Origin: JBBQYD01 sp942493075
Lineage (GTDB): Bacteria; Verrucomicrobiota; Verrucomicrobiia; Limisphaerales; UBA8199
Length of the DNA stretch: 64,000 nt
Assembly: GCA_942493075.1 (NCBI GenBank)
Contig: OW818681.1
Location: forward strand, 806,001-870,000
Reading direction: 5' to 3'
The translations under genes and the position numbers were made by a program. Under the pieces are notes generated by a model, which did no database searches, was not told the origin of the DNA, and worked only from the letters and a program-made list of their open reading frames with translations. Shown here piece by piece: positions 52,084 to 59,951 of this stretch (position 1 is its first letter; every line of letters begins with the position of its first letter).

Positions 52084-53346
52084 ATGGACCAGCACTACAA
52101 CTACAGGGAGTTCGCCGTCCTCTACGTTGATGACGAAGAGATGTCGTTGTCCAGTTTTGCACGCGCATTTGAAGATGAATTCCGTGTCCTGACCGCTCGA
52201 AGCGCCAAGGAGGGATGGGAAGTGCTCCAGAAGCACAGGGACGAAATAGGCGTGCTCATGACAGATCAGCGAATGCCGGGCGAGAAAGGCATTTGGCTGC
52301 TGGAGAAGGCCCGCCAGTTCGCGCCCAAAATCATTCGAATCCTGGTGACCGCCACCACAGAGTATGATGTGGCCATAGCCGCGATCAACACAGGGTCCAT
52401 CTACAGGTATGTCCCCAAACCATGGGATCCCGAGCAGCTAAACACCACCCTGAAGCGCGGCCTGGAGTTTTTTATGGTCCAACGGGAGCGCGACCAGTTG
52501 CTGCAGGAAAAGATGTCTGTATTGCGGAATATGATGATGGCGGACCGAATAGTGAGTCTGGGCCTTCTTGCCGCCGGGTTAAGCCATCACATTCGCAACC
52601 CACTGACGGCTGTGAAAACCTTCCTGGACCTGGCTCCTGCCAAAATGGAGGAGGAAAAGGCCCGCATGGAGGGCCTCCGTGATCCGGAATTCTGGAAGGA
52701 ATACTATCAGAACGCTCAGGCGCAACTGGAAAAGATCAATAACCTGCTGCGCAATCTCTGGACCGCCTCCGAGACCTCCAGCTTCGCTTTTGATGATCAA
52801 GTCAACGTGCGGGAGTTGGCTGGCGAGGTGCTTCAAGACATGGACGAGGAGTTGCGTGGCAAAGGCGTTTCCTGCGTCAACGAGATGCCTGCCGATTTAG
52901 CTGAGATTAAAGCGGATCGTGTGAAACTGCGGCGGCTCTTCGAGCTATTGCTCAAAGATGAACTGGCCAGCCTTCCGGCAGGCGCCCAGGTGCGTTTTAC
53001 CGCCAGTAACCAAACAGATGCAGGATCTCCAGGAATCGTTATTAAGGTATCAGATAACGGACCCGGTGTGCCGCGGGAGTCTTTGCGCCTCTTGTTTGAT
53101 CCCTTTGTGGTTCGCACTGACAGCCCGATGGAGTACGGCATCAACCTCATGGCCTCCTATTTCATCGTTCATCACCACGGCGGCCGCATCAGCGCCGAAA
53201 GCGGAGATGGGAAGGGGACGACGTTTTCGATTCATTTGCCTGTGAATCCGAGCACTGCTCCGGTTGGCAATAGTTCAGAGGAGGGCCTGGAACATAGGTC
53301 GCTTCTGAGCCAAAGCCTCTGGGAAAAGCTGTTGGCGCGCGATTAG
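52084..53346 (+). CDS. PhcR-like receiver-histidine kinase
   Basis: A 420-residue cytoplasmic protein: receiver 10-130 with VDDEE, phospho-acceptor Asp61 in LMTDQRMPG, Thr in VTATTE and Lys in YVPKPW; then a helical linker and a C-terminal kinase with AAGLSHHIRNPL (His168 as phospho-acceptor, the usual following Glu replaced by His169) and a HATPase with VSDNGPGVP. A receiver at the front with a kinase at the back and no output domain is the build of Ralstonia PhcR. The downstream regulator is not identifiable in this window. Confidence 0.82.
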   Translation: MDQHYNYREFAVLYVDDEEMSLSSFARAFEDEFRVLTARSAKEGWEVLQKHRDEIGVLMTDQRMPGEKGIWLLEKARQFAPKIIRILVTATTEYDVAIAAINTGSIYRYVPKPWDPEQLNTTLKRGLEFFMVQRERDQLLQEKMSVLRNMMMADRIVSLGLLAAGLSHHIRNPLTAVKTFLDLAPAKMEEEKARMEGLRDPEFWKEYYQNAQAQLEKINNLLRNLWTASETSSFAFDDQVNVRELAGEVLQDMDEELRGKGVSCVNEMPADLAEIKADRVKLRRLFELLLKDELASLPAGAQVRFTASNQTDAGSPGIVIKVSDNGPGVPRESLRLLFDPFVVRTDSPMEYGINLMASYFIVHHHGGRISAESGDGKGTTFSIHLPVNPSTAPVGNSSEEGLEHRSLLSQSLWEKLLARD

Positions 53347-53626
53347 TTCCGCAAAACTAGGGATACAGGGCTGCGTATTTCTTCCTGGCCGCATCGGTAT
53401 TCAACCGAGTTGCCAACCGCTTGATTTTTTTGTCTCCTCACTTGCGGCAACATTCTTGACCCAAGTCCGCGCTTATGCATCATCTAATGGCGGCGCTCAG
53501 TTATGTGGGTTTTTGGCACGTTTACAGCAAAACCTACTGCTGGGCAGCACAAAGGGCAGGGCTTTTGTTCGATGGCGGGGCGGACCATCCAGATGAGCGG
53601 AACCCATAAGCGCGGCAAACGCAGGC
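53347..53626. other. Intergenic region between the phcR-like gene and the next sensor gene
   Basis: 280 bp without a gene. A TTGATTTTTTTGTC stretch near 53421 and a TTGACC near 53455 could belong to a terminator and a promoter respectively, but no stem of note precedes the T-run. It shows that the following gene probably has its own promoter. Confidence 0.35.
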
Positions 53627-55648
53627 ATGAAAACACTATTAGTCTTAGCTGAACATCCTGACCTCGCGGAAGCTCTGCGCGCTGGTCTAAACATGGAGCA
53701 ATACCGGGTGATCGAACGGTCGAACCTGGATGAGGCAGAACCTTTCTTAACCCACGGACTGGCCGACGCGTGCATTCTTGATGTCGAACTCAGCGAGCCC
53801 CAAGGCGTATGGTCTCTTGAGAAGGTGCGTCGTCGTGCCCCCAAGTGCCCCATCATCATATATACCGGAACCCGGCAATGGGAATGGGAGGAGGAGGCCT
53901 ATTTGCAGGGCGCGCGCTTCGTGCTCAGCAAGCCTGTTCGGGCCCGAATGCTGAACACCGTTCTGGACCAGCTCTGGCAGAGCCAGCCCGCTGCCAGGGC
54001 CGTTTCTCCAACTTTCGACGTGCCCCAGGCCGCCAGCAGGGTGGCGCCACCCGAGGTCCGCGGCAGCCTGGGAGGCATGCCCTCGCTCGGAATCCTGCGC
54101 GACTTCTCCGCCATTCTCACCCACTCGCTCAATGCGGAGGCCATGCTCAAGCAGTTTCTCATTCTTTTGAGGGAAATATTGAGTATCAATAAGGCGGCCT
54201 TGTTCCTGCGCCAGCCAGCCGGCGGCTTCGGCGAACGCTCCATTCTCTCGGAGGCCCGCAAGCTCCACTGCGCCTCGGCAATCGGTATTTCCCCCGGTTT
54301 GCTGGAACATTTTGAGCTGACCATGGACACCGGGCTCGGTGGCTTGCTTTTCCGCCTCGGTCGCATCCTGCGCAAGAATTCTGAGGAGGCCCGCAAGGAC
54401 CTCGACGCTCAGAACGAATTTGAAGTGCTTGGCGGGCAGGTCGCCGTGCCCATCCTCGACCGCGAGACGCTTCTTGGGGTGGCGGTTTTTGACGGACGGA
54501 TCACCGGCGAACCCCTGGTGAATTCTGAGCTCGAGTTGATTTTCCATCTGCTCGAACAGCTCGGGCTGGCGATCAAGAACATTTGGCTGCACGACCAGTT
54601 GGCTGCCAACCTGGAAATGATGACTGGAGTGCTGCGCGAATTGAGCAGCGCCTGCATCGTCTTCGGCGGCAACCTCGGCATCCTGCACGCAAACAAGAAC
54701 GCCCGGCGCTACTTCAGCAAGAATGAACGGCGCAGCGGCGACCTGGAGTTTAGCGATTTGCCCCAGGCCCTTGGAGCGCGAGTTCATCAGGTCTTGAAGA
54801 GTGGTACGGCCGTCCCTCCGTTCAAGTTCGAGGCGGCTCCCGGCTGCTTCTACAGCATCACCATCGTCCCCTTCCAGCGGCAGGCCACCGGATTGCCGGT
54901 GTCCGCGCTGCTCCTGGCCGATGACATCACACAAGCCGAGCAAGTCAAGCACCTCGAAATCGAGGTCGCCAATTCGCGCCTGGTCAAGACGGCGGCATTC
55001 GCCTTAACCAACGAGATCGGCAATGCCATCACCCCTCTTTCCAGCTTGCAGCAAATGCTGCCCGAATGCCGCAAAGACCCCAAGTTCCTTGTGGAGCTTG
55101 AGACCGTGATGGGCAGCAGTGTGGATCGTCTGTCACGCCGCGGCAATCAACTCAAATTGCTTTGTCGTGAGAACCTTATCAGCCGCGAACCCGTCCTGGT
55201 GAGCGCTTTGATCGAAGAAGCCTTCCGCGATGCCCGCAAGCATTCCTTCGCTGTGTCTCCCCAGCTCAAACTGGAACTGGCTGATAAGAACATACGGCTG
55301 CTGGTTGACCAAACCGCTTTTAAACAGGCCCTGAGCGAGATTCTTCTTAACGCGATCCAAGCCAACCCGGATAACCCGATCGTTTCCGTTCGCGGCTACG
55401 TGGAGATCAATGGCAAGTCGGAGGTTTGCATCGAGGTGGAGGATAACGGAACAGGTTTTACACCTGAAGCCGCGCAGAAAGCATCGACCATCTTCTTCAC
55501 CACTCGCGTGGCGGGCATGGGATTAGGCCTGGCCGTCAGCCGGCGTATTCTCGAAATGCATCGCGGCAAGTTCGAAATCCTGCCTGGGGCCCCCGGCAAG
55601 CCGGCCATTGTGCGATTGAAGCTCCCGCTGGAGCCGGTGATGTCCTGA
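53627..55648 (+). CDS. Receiver-GAF-PAS-histidine kinase-like protein with degenerate H-box
   Basis: A 673-residue protein. The N-terminal receiver (1-118) has Asp52 (CILDVELSEPQG), Thr80 and Lys102 but lacks the usual double-acidic metal site (VLAEHPD in its place). A GAF domain follows (about 155-320), then a PAS domain (about 335-440) and a kinase region. Where the phospho-acceptor histidine is expected the sequence is FALTNEIGNAITPL, with Asn462 in place of His, while the HATPase motifs (VEDNGTGFTP, GMGLGLAVSRRI) look intact. It may bind ATP without autophosphorylating, or act as a phosphatase or scaffold. It lies in the position PhcQ occupies after phcBSR, but its domains differ. Confidence 0.8.
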   Translation: MKTLLVLAEHPDLAEALRAGLNMEQYRVIERSNLDEAEPFLTHGLADACILDVELSEPQGVWSLEKVRRRAPKCPIIIYTGTRQWEWEEEAYLQGARFVLSKPVRARMLNTVLDQLWQSQPAARAVSPTFDVPQAASRVAPPEVRGSLGGMPSLGILRDFSAILTHSLNAEAMLKQFLILLREILSINKAALFLRQPAGGFGERSILSEARKLHCASAIGISPGLLEHFELTMDTGLGGLLFRLGRILRKNSEEARKDLDAQNEFEVLGGQVAVPILDRETLLGVAVFDGRITGEPLVNSELELIFHLLEQLGLAIKNIWLHDQLAANLEMMTGVLRELSSACIVFGGNLGILHANKNARRYFSKNERRSGDLEFSDLPQALGARVHQVLKSGTAVPPFKFEAAPGCFYSITIVPFQRQATGLPVSALLLADDITQAEQVKHLEIEVANSRLVKTAAFALTNEIGNAITPLSSLQQMLPECRKDPKFLVELETVMGSSVDRLSRRGNQLKLLCRENLISREPVLVSALIEEAFRDARKHSFAVSPQLKLELADKNIRLLVDQTAFKQALSEILLNAIQANPDNPIVSVRGYVEINGKSEVCIEVEDNGTGFTPEAAQKASTIFFTTRVAGMGLGLAVSRRILEMHRGKFEILPGAPGKPAIVRLKLPLEPVMS

Positions 55649-55706
55649 CCCTGGTGTGGTGATAAATGGCTTGGGGAATCCTCGCCGAGTGCGGTATTCT
55701 GGCGGC

Positions 55707-56384
55707 ATGTTCACTCCTGAGTCATTGTTTGATTTGTCACAAACGGAGCATGCCAGCCTGTTTGCCGGGGTCACGCATGCCTGGGAGGTTCTTCCCCGAA
55801 TCGCGGAGTATGTTCGTAAGAACATCCACCCATCACTGCACAACAAATGCGAAGGCGTGGCATTCATCGGCGATGTAGTGTTTATAGGGGAGGGGACGGT
55901 TGTCGAGGACGGGGCAATGATCAAAGGCCCGGCGATCATAGGCAGGAATTGCGAGATCCGCCATAATGCCTATATCCGGGAGAACGTGATTATTGGCGAC
56001 GACTGTGTCGTGGGAAACGCCTGTGAAATTAAGAACTCAGTTCTATTCAACCACGCCGCCGTTCCACATTTTAATTACGTTGGTGACTCGGTCCTGGGCT
56101 TCAAGGCTCACATTGGAGCTGGCGTCGTTCTCTCCAACGTGAAGTCCCTTTCCGGGCACGTTACAGTTTCATGGGAGGGAAAGAGCTACGATACCGGTTT
56201 GCGAAAGTTCGGCGCTCTGCTCGGGGACGGCGCAGAAGTCGGATGTAACAGCGTGCTCAACCCGGGAACGGTGATTGGTCGCGGATCGGTGGTGTACCCT
56301 TCGAGCAACTGGCGTGGGGTGCTTGCACCCGGGATGATCGCCAAGACAAAAGCCAGCCAGCAGATTGTGGAGCGCCGCTCTTAA
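55707..56384 (+). CDS. Left-handed beta-helix (hexapeptide-repeat) protein, GlmU C-domain-like
   Basis: A 225-residue protein taken from the ATG at 55707. The N-terminal 60 residues are helical. Then a left-handed beta-helix begins FIGDVVFIGEGTVVEDGAMIKGPAIIGRNCEIRHNAYIRENVIIG and continues to GNACEIKNSVLFNHAAVPHFNYVGDSVLG, closing with a long insert and further turns (CNSVLNPGTVIGRGSVVYP). This is the architecture of the acetyltransferase half of GlmU-type enzymes without the uridyltransferase half. The catalytic His is plausible in HNAYIR or PHFNYVG. Acyl transfer to a sugar is the likely role; acceptor unknown. Confidence 0.8.
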   Translation: MFTPESLFDLSQTEHASLFAGVTHAWEVLPRIAEYVRKNIHPSLHNKCEGVAFIGDVVFIGEGTVVEDGAMIKGPAIIGRNCEIRHNAYIRENVIIGDDCVVGNACEIKNSVLFNHAAVPHFNYVGDSVLGFKAHIGAGVVLSNVKSLSGHVTVSWEGKSYDTGLRKFGALLGDGAEVGCNSVLNPGTVIGRGSVVYPSSNWRGVLAPGMIAKTKASQQIVERRS

Positions 56385-56413
56385 GATCTAATTATCAGGG
56401 TGTTGGGCTATCG

Positions 56414-56914
56414 CTATTTCGAGGCAGGCATCTGCCAGGCGTTCTTCAAGCTCGGCATCAAAGCTGCCATCGCCACAGCCGTCTGGGCCGCTTCCCTTCC
56501 GCGGTTGTGTTCCGGCGACAGGCAACGCACTCGAGCCTGTTCCTGATTTTCCAGCAACAAAACCTCGTGGATGACCGGAACCTGGTGCTCAAGTTGGATC
56601 TCCATCAAAGAGCGGCTGACCGCCTCGCCAATGTGCGCGGCATGGACGGTTTCCCCCCGTAGAATAACGCCCAGGCAGATAATGGCTGAAGGTGGAGCCG
56701 GGCTCGCGGCAAGGGTCTTGGCAGCGATCGGCACCTCGTAGGCGCCCGGCACGCGGTAGATGCGAATGTCAGTGGCACCCGCAGATGCCAGTTCCTCGCG
56801 CGCGGCCTTCAGCATGGAATCCACGAACTTGGCGTTGTACCTCGAGGCCACGATCACGTATTGAGCGCCCCGGGGTGAGGCGTTCGGTGCCTTGGATTTG
56901 TTCTTCTTCAGCAT
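56414..56914 (-). CDS. ribH: 6,7-dimethyl-8-ribityllumazine synthase
   Basis: A 166-residue lumazine synthase, the penultimate enzyme of riboflavin synthesis: it condenses the RibB and RibD-pathway products. Motifs present: the SRYNAKFVDSML N-terminal strand-helix, VPGAYEVPIAAKTLA substrate loop, and LGVILRGETVHAAHIGEAVSR with the catalytic His after GET. The C-terminal part departs from the usual PVGFGVLTTDT consensus (VPVIHEVLLLENQEQARVR) but keeps the EHNRGREAA end. It is encoded 22 bp downstream of ribBA in the same direction, forming a rib operon. No FMN riboswitch was recognised upstream of ribBA. Confidence 0.93.
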   Translation of the reverse strand: MLKKNKSKAPNASPRGAQYVIVASRYNAKFVDSMLKAAREELASAGATDIRIYRVPGAYEVPIAAKTLAASPAPPSAIICLGVILRGETVHAAHIGEAVSRSLMEIQLEHQVPVIHEVLLLENQEQARVRCLSPEHNRGREAAQTAVAMAALMPSLKNAWQMPASK

Positions 56915-56936
56915 AGTCAGTCAGAAAATTCCCCAA

Positions 56937-58139
56937 TTAAAGCAAGTGGCCCATCTTCTCGCGCTTGGTCTTAAGATAGCGTGCGTTGTGCGGATTGGGT
57001 TTAATTTTGATGGGCACTTGCTCTACGATCTTCAAGCCGTAGCCTTCCAGTCCAACGAGTTTGCGGGGATTGTTGGTTAGCAGACGAATGGATTTGATTC
57101 CAAGATCCGCGAGTATCTGCGCACCCAATCCGTACTCCCGAAGGTCCATGCTGAACCCGAGTTGCTGGTTGGCCTCCACAGTATCATAGCCCTGTTCCTG
57201 GAGTTTGTAGGCCTTGATCTTCGCGGGCAATCCGATGCCGCGGCCTTCCTGCCGCATGTAAACAATCACCCCTGCACCGGCGGCTGCCACCTGCTGCATC
57301 GCTGCGCGCAGTTGTGGCCCGCAATCACAACGCCGGGAGCCGAACACATCCCCGGTCAGGCATTCGCTATGGACTCGTACCAGCACCGGCTTCTTCTGAG
57401 TCAGATCACCGGTCACAAGCGCAAGGTGATGCTGATTGTCCAGCTTCGAACGATACAGGTACAGATCGAATTCGCCATAGTCCGTGGGCATCTTCACAAC
57501 CTCTACCCGCTCGACGAGCTTCTCCCGGCTCCGCCGATATTGGATAAGATCCGCGATCGTGCAGATCTTCAGCTTGTGTTTCCGCGCAAATTTCCGCAGC
57601 TCCGGCAAACGAGCCATCGTGCCGTCATCGTTCATGATCTCGCAAATCACGCCGATGGGACGGCACCCGGCCATCTGCACCAGGTCAACCGCCGCTTCCG
57701 TATGACCGGCTCGTTGAAGCACCCCGCCGGCTTTGGCCCTCAGCGGGAACACATGACCAGGCGCTACCAGGTCATTCGGCACTGCCGTGGGATCAGCCAT
57801 GATCCGGATGGTCTCGGCCCGGTCCGCGGCGCTGATGCCGGTGGTGATTCCCTTCGTGGCATCCACGCTGACCTGGAAATCTGTCTTAAAGCTCTCACGA
57901 TTCTGGTGCACCATTCGGTCAATGCCCAGTTGTTGCAACCGGTCCGAAGTGGTCGGCACGCAAATCAGGCCGCGCCCGAACTTGGCCATGAAATTCACGG
58001 TTTGGGGTGTGATGAATTGCGCCGCCATGATCAGGTCACCCTCGTTCTCGCGGTCGGCGTCATCGGTTACGATTACCATCCGGCCTTTTCGGAGGTCGGC
58101 GATCACCGAGTCTATCGAATCAAACTGCTGCTGCTTCAT
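56937..58139 (-). CDS. ribBA: Bifunctional 3,4-dihydroxy-2-butanone 4-phosphate synthase / GTP cyclohydrolase II
   Basis: A 400-residue fusion of the two entry enzymes of riboflavin synthesis. RibB domain (1-200): VTDDADRENEGDLIMAA, RGLICVP, DFQVSVDA, GHVFPLRAKAGGVLQRAGHTEAAVDL and CEIMNDDG. RibA domain (about 205-400): zinc site HSECLTGDVFGSRRCDCGPQL with three cysteines, then YMRQEGRGIGL and LGAQILADLGIKSIRLLTNNP. All catalytic motifs look intact and the length is standard. It leads the ribBA-ribH operon. Confidence 0.96.
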   Translation of the reverse strand: MKQQQFDSIDSVIADLRKGRMVIVTDDADRENEGDLIMAAQFITPQTVNFMAKFGRGLICVPTTSDRLQQLGIDRMVHQNRESFKTDFQVSVDATKGITTGISAADRAETIRIMADPTAVPNDLVAPGHVFPLRAKAGGVLQRAGHTEAAVDLVQMAGCRPIGVICEIMNDDGTMARLPELRKFARKHKLKICTIADLIQYRRSREKLVERVEVVKMPTDYGEFDLYLYRSKLDNQHHLALVTGDLTQKKPVLVRVHSECLTGDVFGSRRCDCGPQLRAAMQQVAAAGAGVIVYMRQEGRGIGLPAKIKAYKLQEQGYDTVEANQQLGFSMDLREYGLGAQILADLGIKSIRLLTNNPRKLVGLEGYGLKIVEQVPIKIKPNPHNARYLKTKREKMGHLL

Positions 58140-58338
58140 AAACGAACCGGGACTGTACCTTGCCCGGCTCTAAAATGAAATGCGAATCCAAAGGATGCAC
58201 GATGCACGAAGGTAGGGGGGGATAATGGGCAGGAGCGGGTTTCCAATATCCGGGGAATGATGGGCAGCCGCCTTCCTCTGCAGAAAGAACTAAGTTAAAC
58301 TGTCCGATTTTGATCTCCGCGGCTACTAATGAATAAAG
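58140..58338. other. Divergent promoter region, ribBA / ECF sigma
   Basis: 199 bp between divergent genes. I looked for an FMN riboswitch and saw none of its conserved blocks. A GGGGGG run occurs at about 58216. No clear promoter hexamers. Confidence 0.4.
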
Positions 58339-59856
58339 ATGACAGATCAGGAGCTAATCGCCCATTTCTGTGCCCAGAGGTCTGAGCACGCTTTTGCTGA
58401 GATCGTCCGGCGGCATGTGGACCATGTGCATTCGGCAGCGATGCGAATGGTCCGCGATCCACATTTGGCGGAGGACATCACGCAGGCCACATTTGTAGCG
58501 CTAGCCAGGAGCGCCGGTAATCTGCAAAACGTTGCTGTTCTCTCTTCCTGGCTTCACGGGACAGTCAAAAACCTGTCCGCCAGCGCCATTCGCTGTGAAA
58601 CCAGACGACGTCGGCGTGAGCAGGAGGCGTTAGCAATGCGTGACTTACGGGACTCGGATGAGGGCGCGGCCTGGGAAACAACGGCTCCTCACTTGGACGC
58701 CGCATTGCAGCAAATGCGAGGGCCAGATAGGGATGCGTTGATGCTCCGCTTTTTCGAACGAAAGACGGCGCGTGAAATTGGGGAAACTCTGAAGATCAAC
58801 GAAGAGGCCGCCCAAAAGCGTGTAAGCCGGGCTTTGGAGCGTCTCAGGGAGGCGCTCGCACGTCGCGGGGTCAAGGTTGGAACTGCCGGCTTGTGCGCCA
58901 CGCTAACAGCCAATGCGGTTCAAGCGGCCCCAGCCGGCGTATCAGTTGGGATATGCGCGGGCGCCAAGCTGCTCGCTTCCTCCTCACTCACAGCCTCACT
59001 CATTGGACAAACCAAGGTAATTGCTATGACAGCTCTACAAAAGACTCTGATCACCGCTGGGCTCGTAACAGCGGTCGGTGGCGGAATCTTCGGCGTAAAC
59101 AAGAACCTCCAGATGAGCCACGATCTTACAGCCGTGCAACAGGATCGAGACGCAGTGGAGCAAGAATTGCAGGCCACCGCAAATCAACACGATGAAGCAT
59201 CAAAGCAGATTGCAGCGCTTCAGCAGGATATCGCTCAACTGCGGGAACAGACGGCTTCAATCCCGAAATTAAGAGGCGAAATCACGCGGCTGCAAGCGGC
59301 GCGAACACGAGAAGCGGCATCTTCAGCGTACGTGGAAGACCCATTTACGAAGTCTGTGCTCTCTCTGACAGACAAGGCGTTTGATCTTTACCAGCACCTC
59401 TTAAAGATGCCGGAGCGCAGTATTCCGGAATTACAACTACTGAACGAAAACGATTGGCTCCAGGCGGTAGGAGATGCCGATCTCTCCGACGAAACCGGAG
59501 TGCGCAAGGCGCTTTCCAAGCTTCGCTCCCTGGCTAAAAGCCGTTTTGCCACTCAGACCTCTTCCGCACTTACAAAGTTCATTGAGGCGCACGAAGGCAA
59601 CCTCCCACATGCTGTTTCCGATTTGAAGCCCTACTTTGAAAAGCCAATCGCTGAGGCGGCCCTGCAACGTTACGAAATGCTTCTCACAGGCCACACCAAC
59701 GACGTCCCGAAAGACGCCTGGGTCATCAGCGAAAAAGCTCCCGTGGACCGCGACTTCGATTCTCATACATACGTTGCGCCTTACGGCAGAAGCGGCAGCT
59801 ACGGGACAGGCAAAGGATCGATCGGTGATCCAGATGCCGGTTGGGCAACTCGATAG
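58339..59856 (+). CDS. ECF sigma factor fused to a membrane anchor and coiled-coil periplasmic domain
   Basis: A 505-residue protein. Residues 1-180 are an ECF sigma factor: region 2 with FAEIVRRHVDHVHSAAMRMV and EDITQATFVALA, and region 4 with DRDALMLRFFERKTAREIGETLKINEEAAQKRVSRALERLRE. A linker with small hydrophobic residues leads to one TM helix (about 236-252, LITAGLVTAVGGGIFG). A coiled coil follows (about 258-325, QQDRDAVEQELQATANQHDE) and a C-terminal globular domain to 505. The fusion tethers the sigma factor at the membrane and could replace a separate anti-sigma factor. Proteins of this build seem common in Verrucomicrobia. Its targets are unknown; the LamG gene is convergent with it. 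Confidence 0.85.
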   Translation: MTDQELIAHFCAQRSEHAFAEIVRRHVDHVHSAAMRMVRDPHLAEDITQATFVALARSAGNLQNVAVLSSWLHGTVKNLSASAIRCETRRRRREQEALAMRDLRDSDEGAAWETTAPHLDAALQQMRGPDRDALMLRFFERKTAREIGETLKINEEAAQKRVSRALERLREALARRGVKVGTAGLCATLTANAVQAAPAGVSVGICAGAKLLASSSLTASLIGQTKVIAMTALQKTLITAGLVTAVGGGIFGVNKNLQMSHDLTAVQQDRDAVEQELQATANQHDEASKQIAALQQDIAQLREQTASIPKLRGEITRLQAARTREAASSAYVEDPFTKSVLSLTDKAFDLYQHLLKMPERSIPELQLLNENDWLQAVGDADLSDETGVRKALSKLRSLAKSRFATQTSSALTKFIEAHEGNLPHAVSDLKPYFEKPIAEAALQRYEMLLTGHTNDVPKDAWVISEKAPVDRDFDSHTYVAPYGRSGSYGTGKGSIGDPDAGWATR

Positions 59857-59894
59857 CCGATCGATCTCAGTCGGCTGCCTATAGAAATAAAACC

Positions 59895-59934
59895 AGCCCG
59901 GTCTCTCCACCTCCGCGGGCGATGAGACCGGGCT
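59895..59934 (-). terminator. Intrinsic terminator of the LamG-repeat gene
   Basis: AGCCCGGTCTC pairs perfectly with GAGACCGGGCT around an 18-nt loop. On the minus strand it is followed by GGTTTTATTTCTAT, 17 bp past the stop of the LamG gene. Confidence 0.85.
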
Positions 59935-59951
59935 GATGTGTGAACATGCTG

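Noticed and set aside
58140..58338. FMN riboswitch upstream of ribBA
   Set aside because: The conserved blocks expected before rib genes could not be found on the minus strand.
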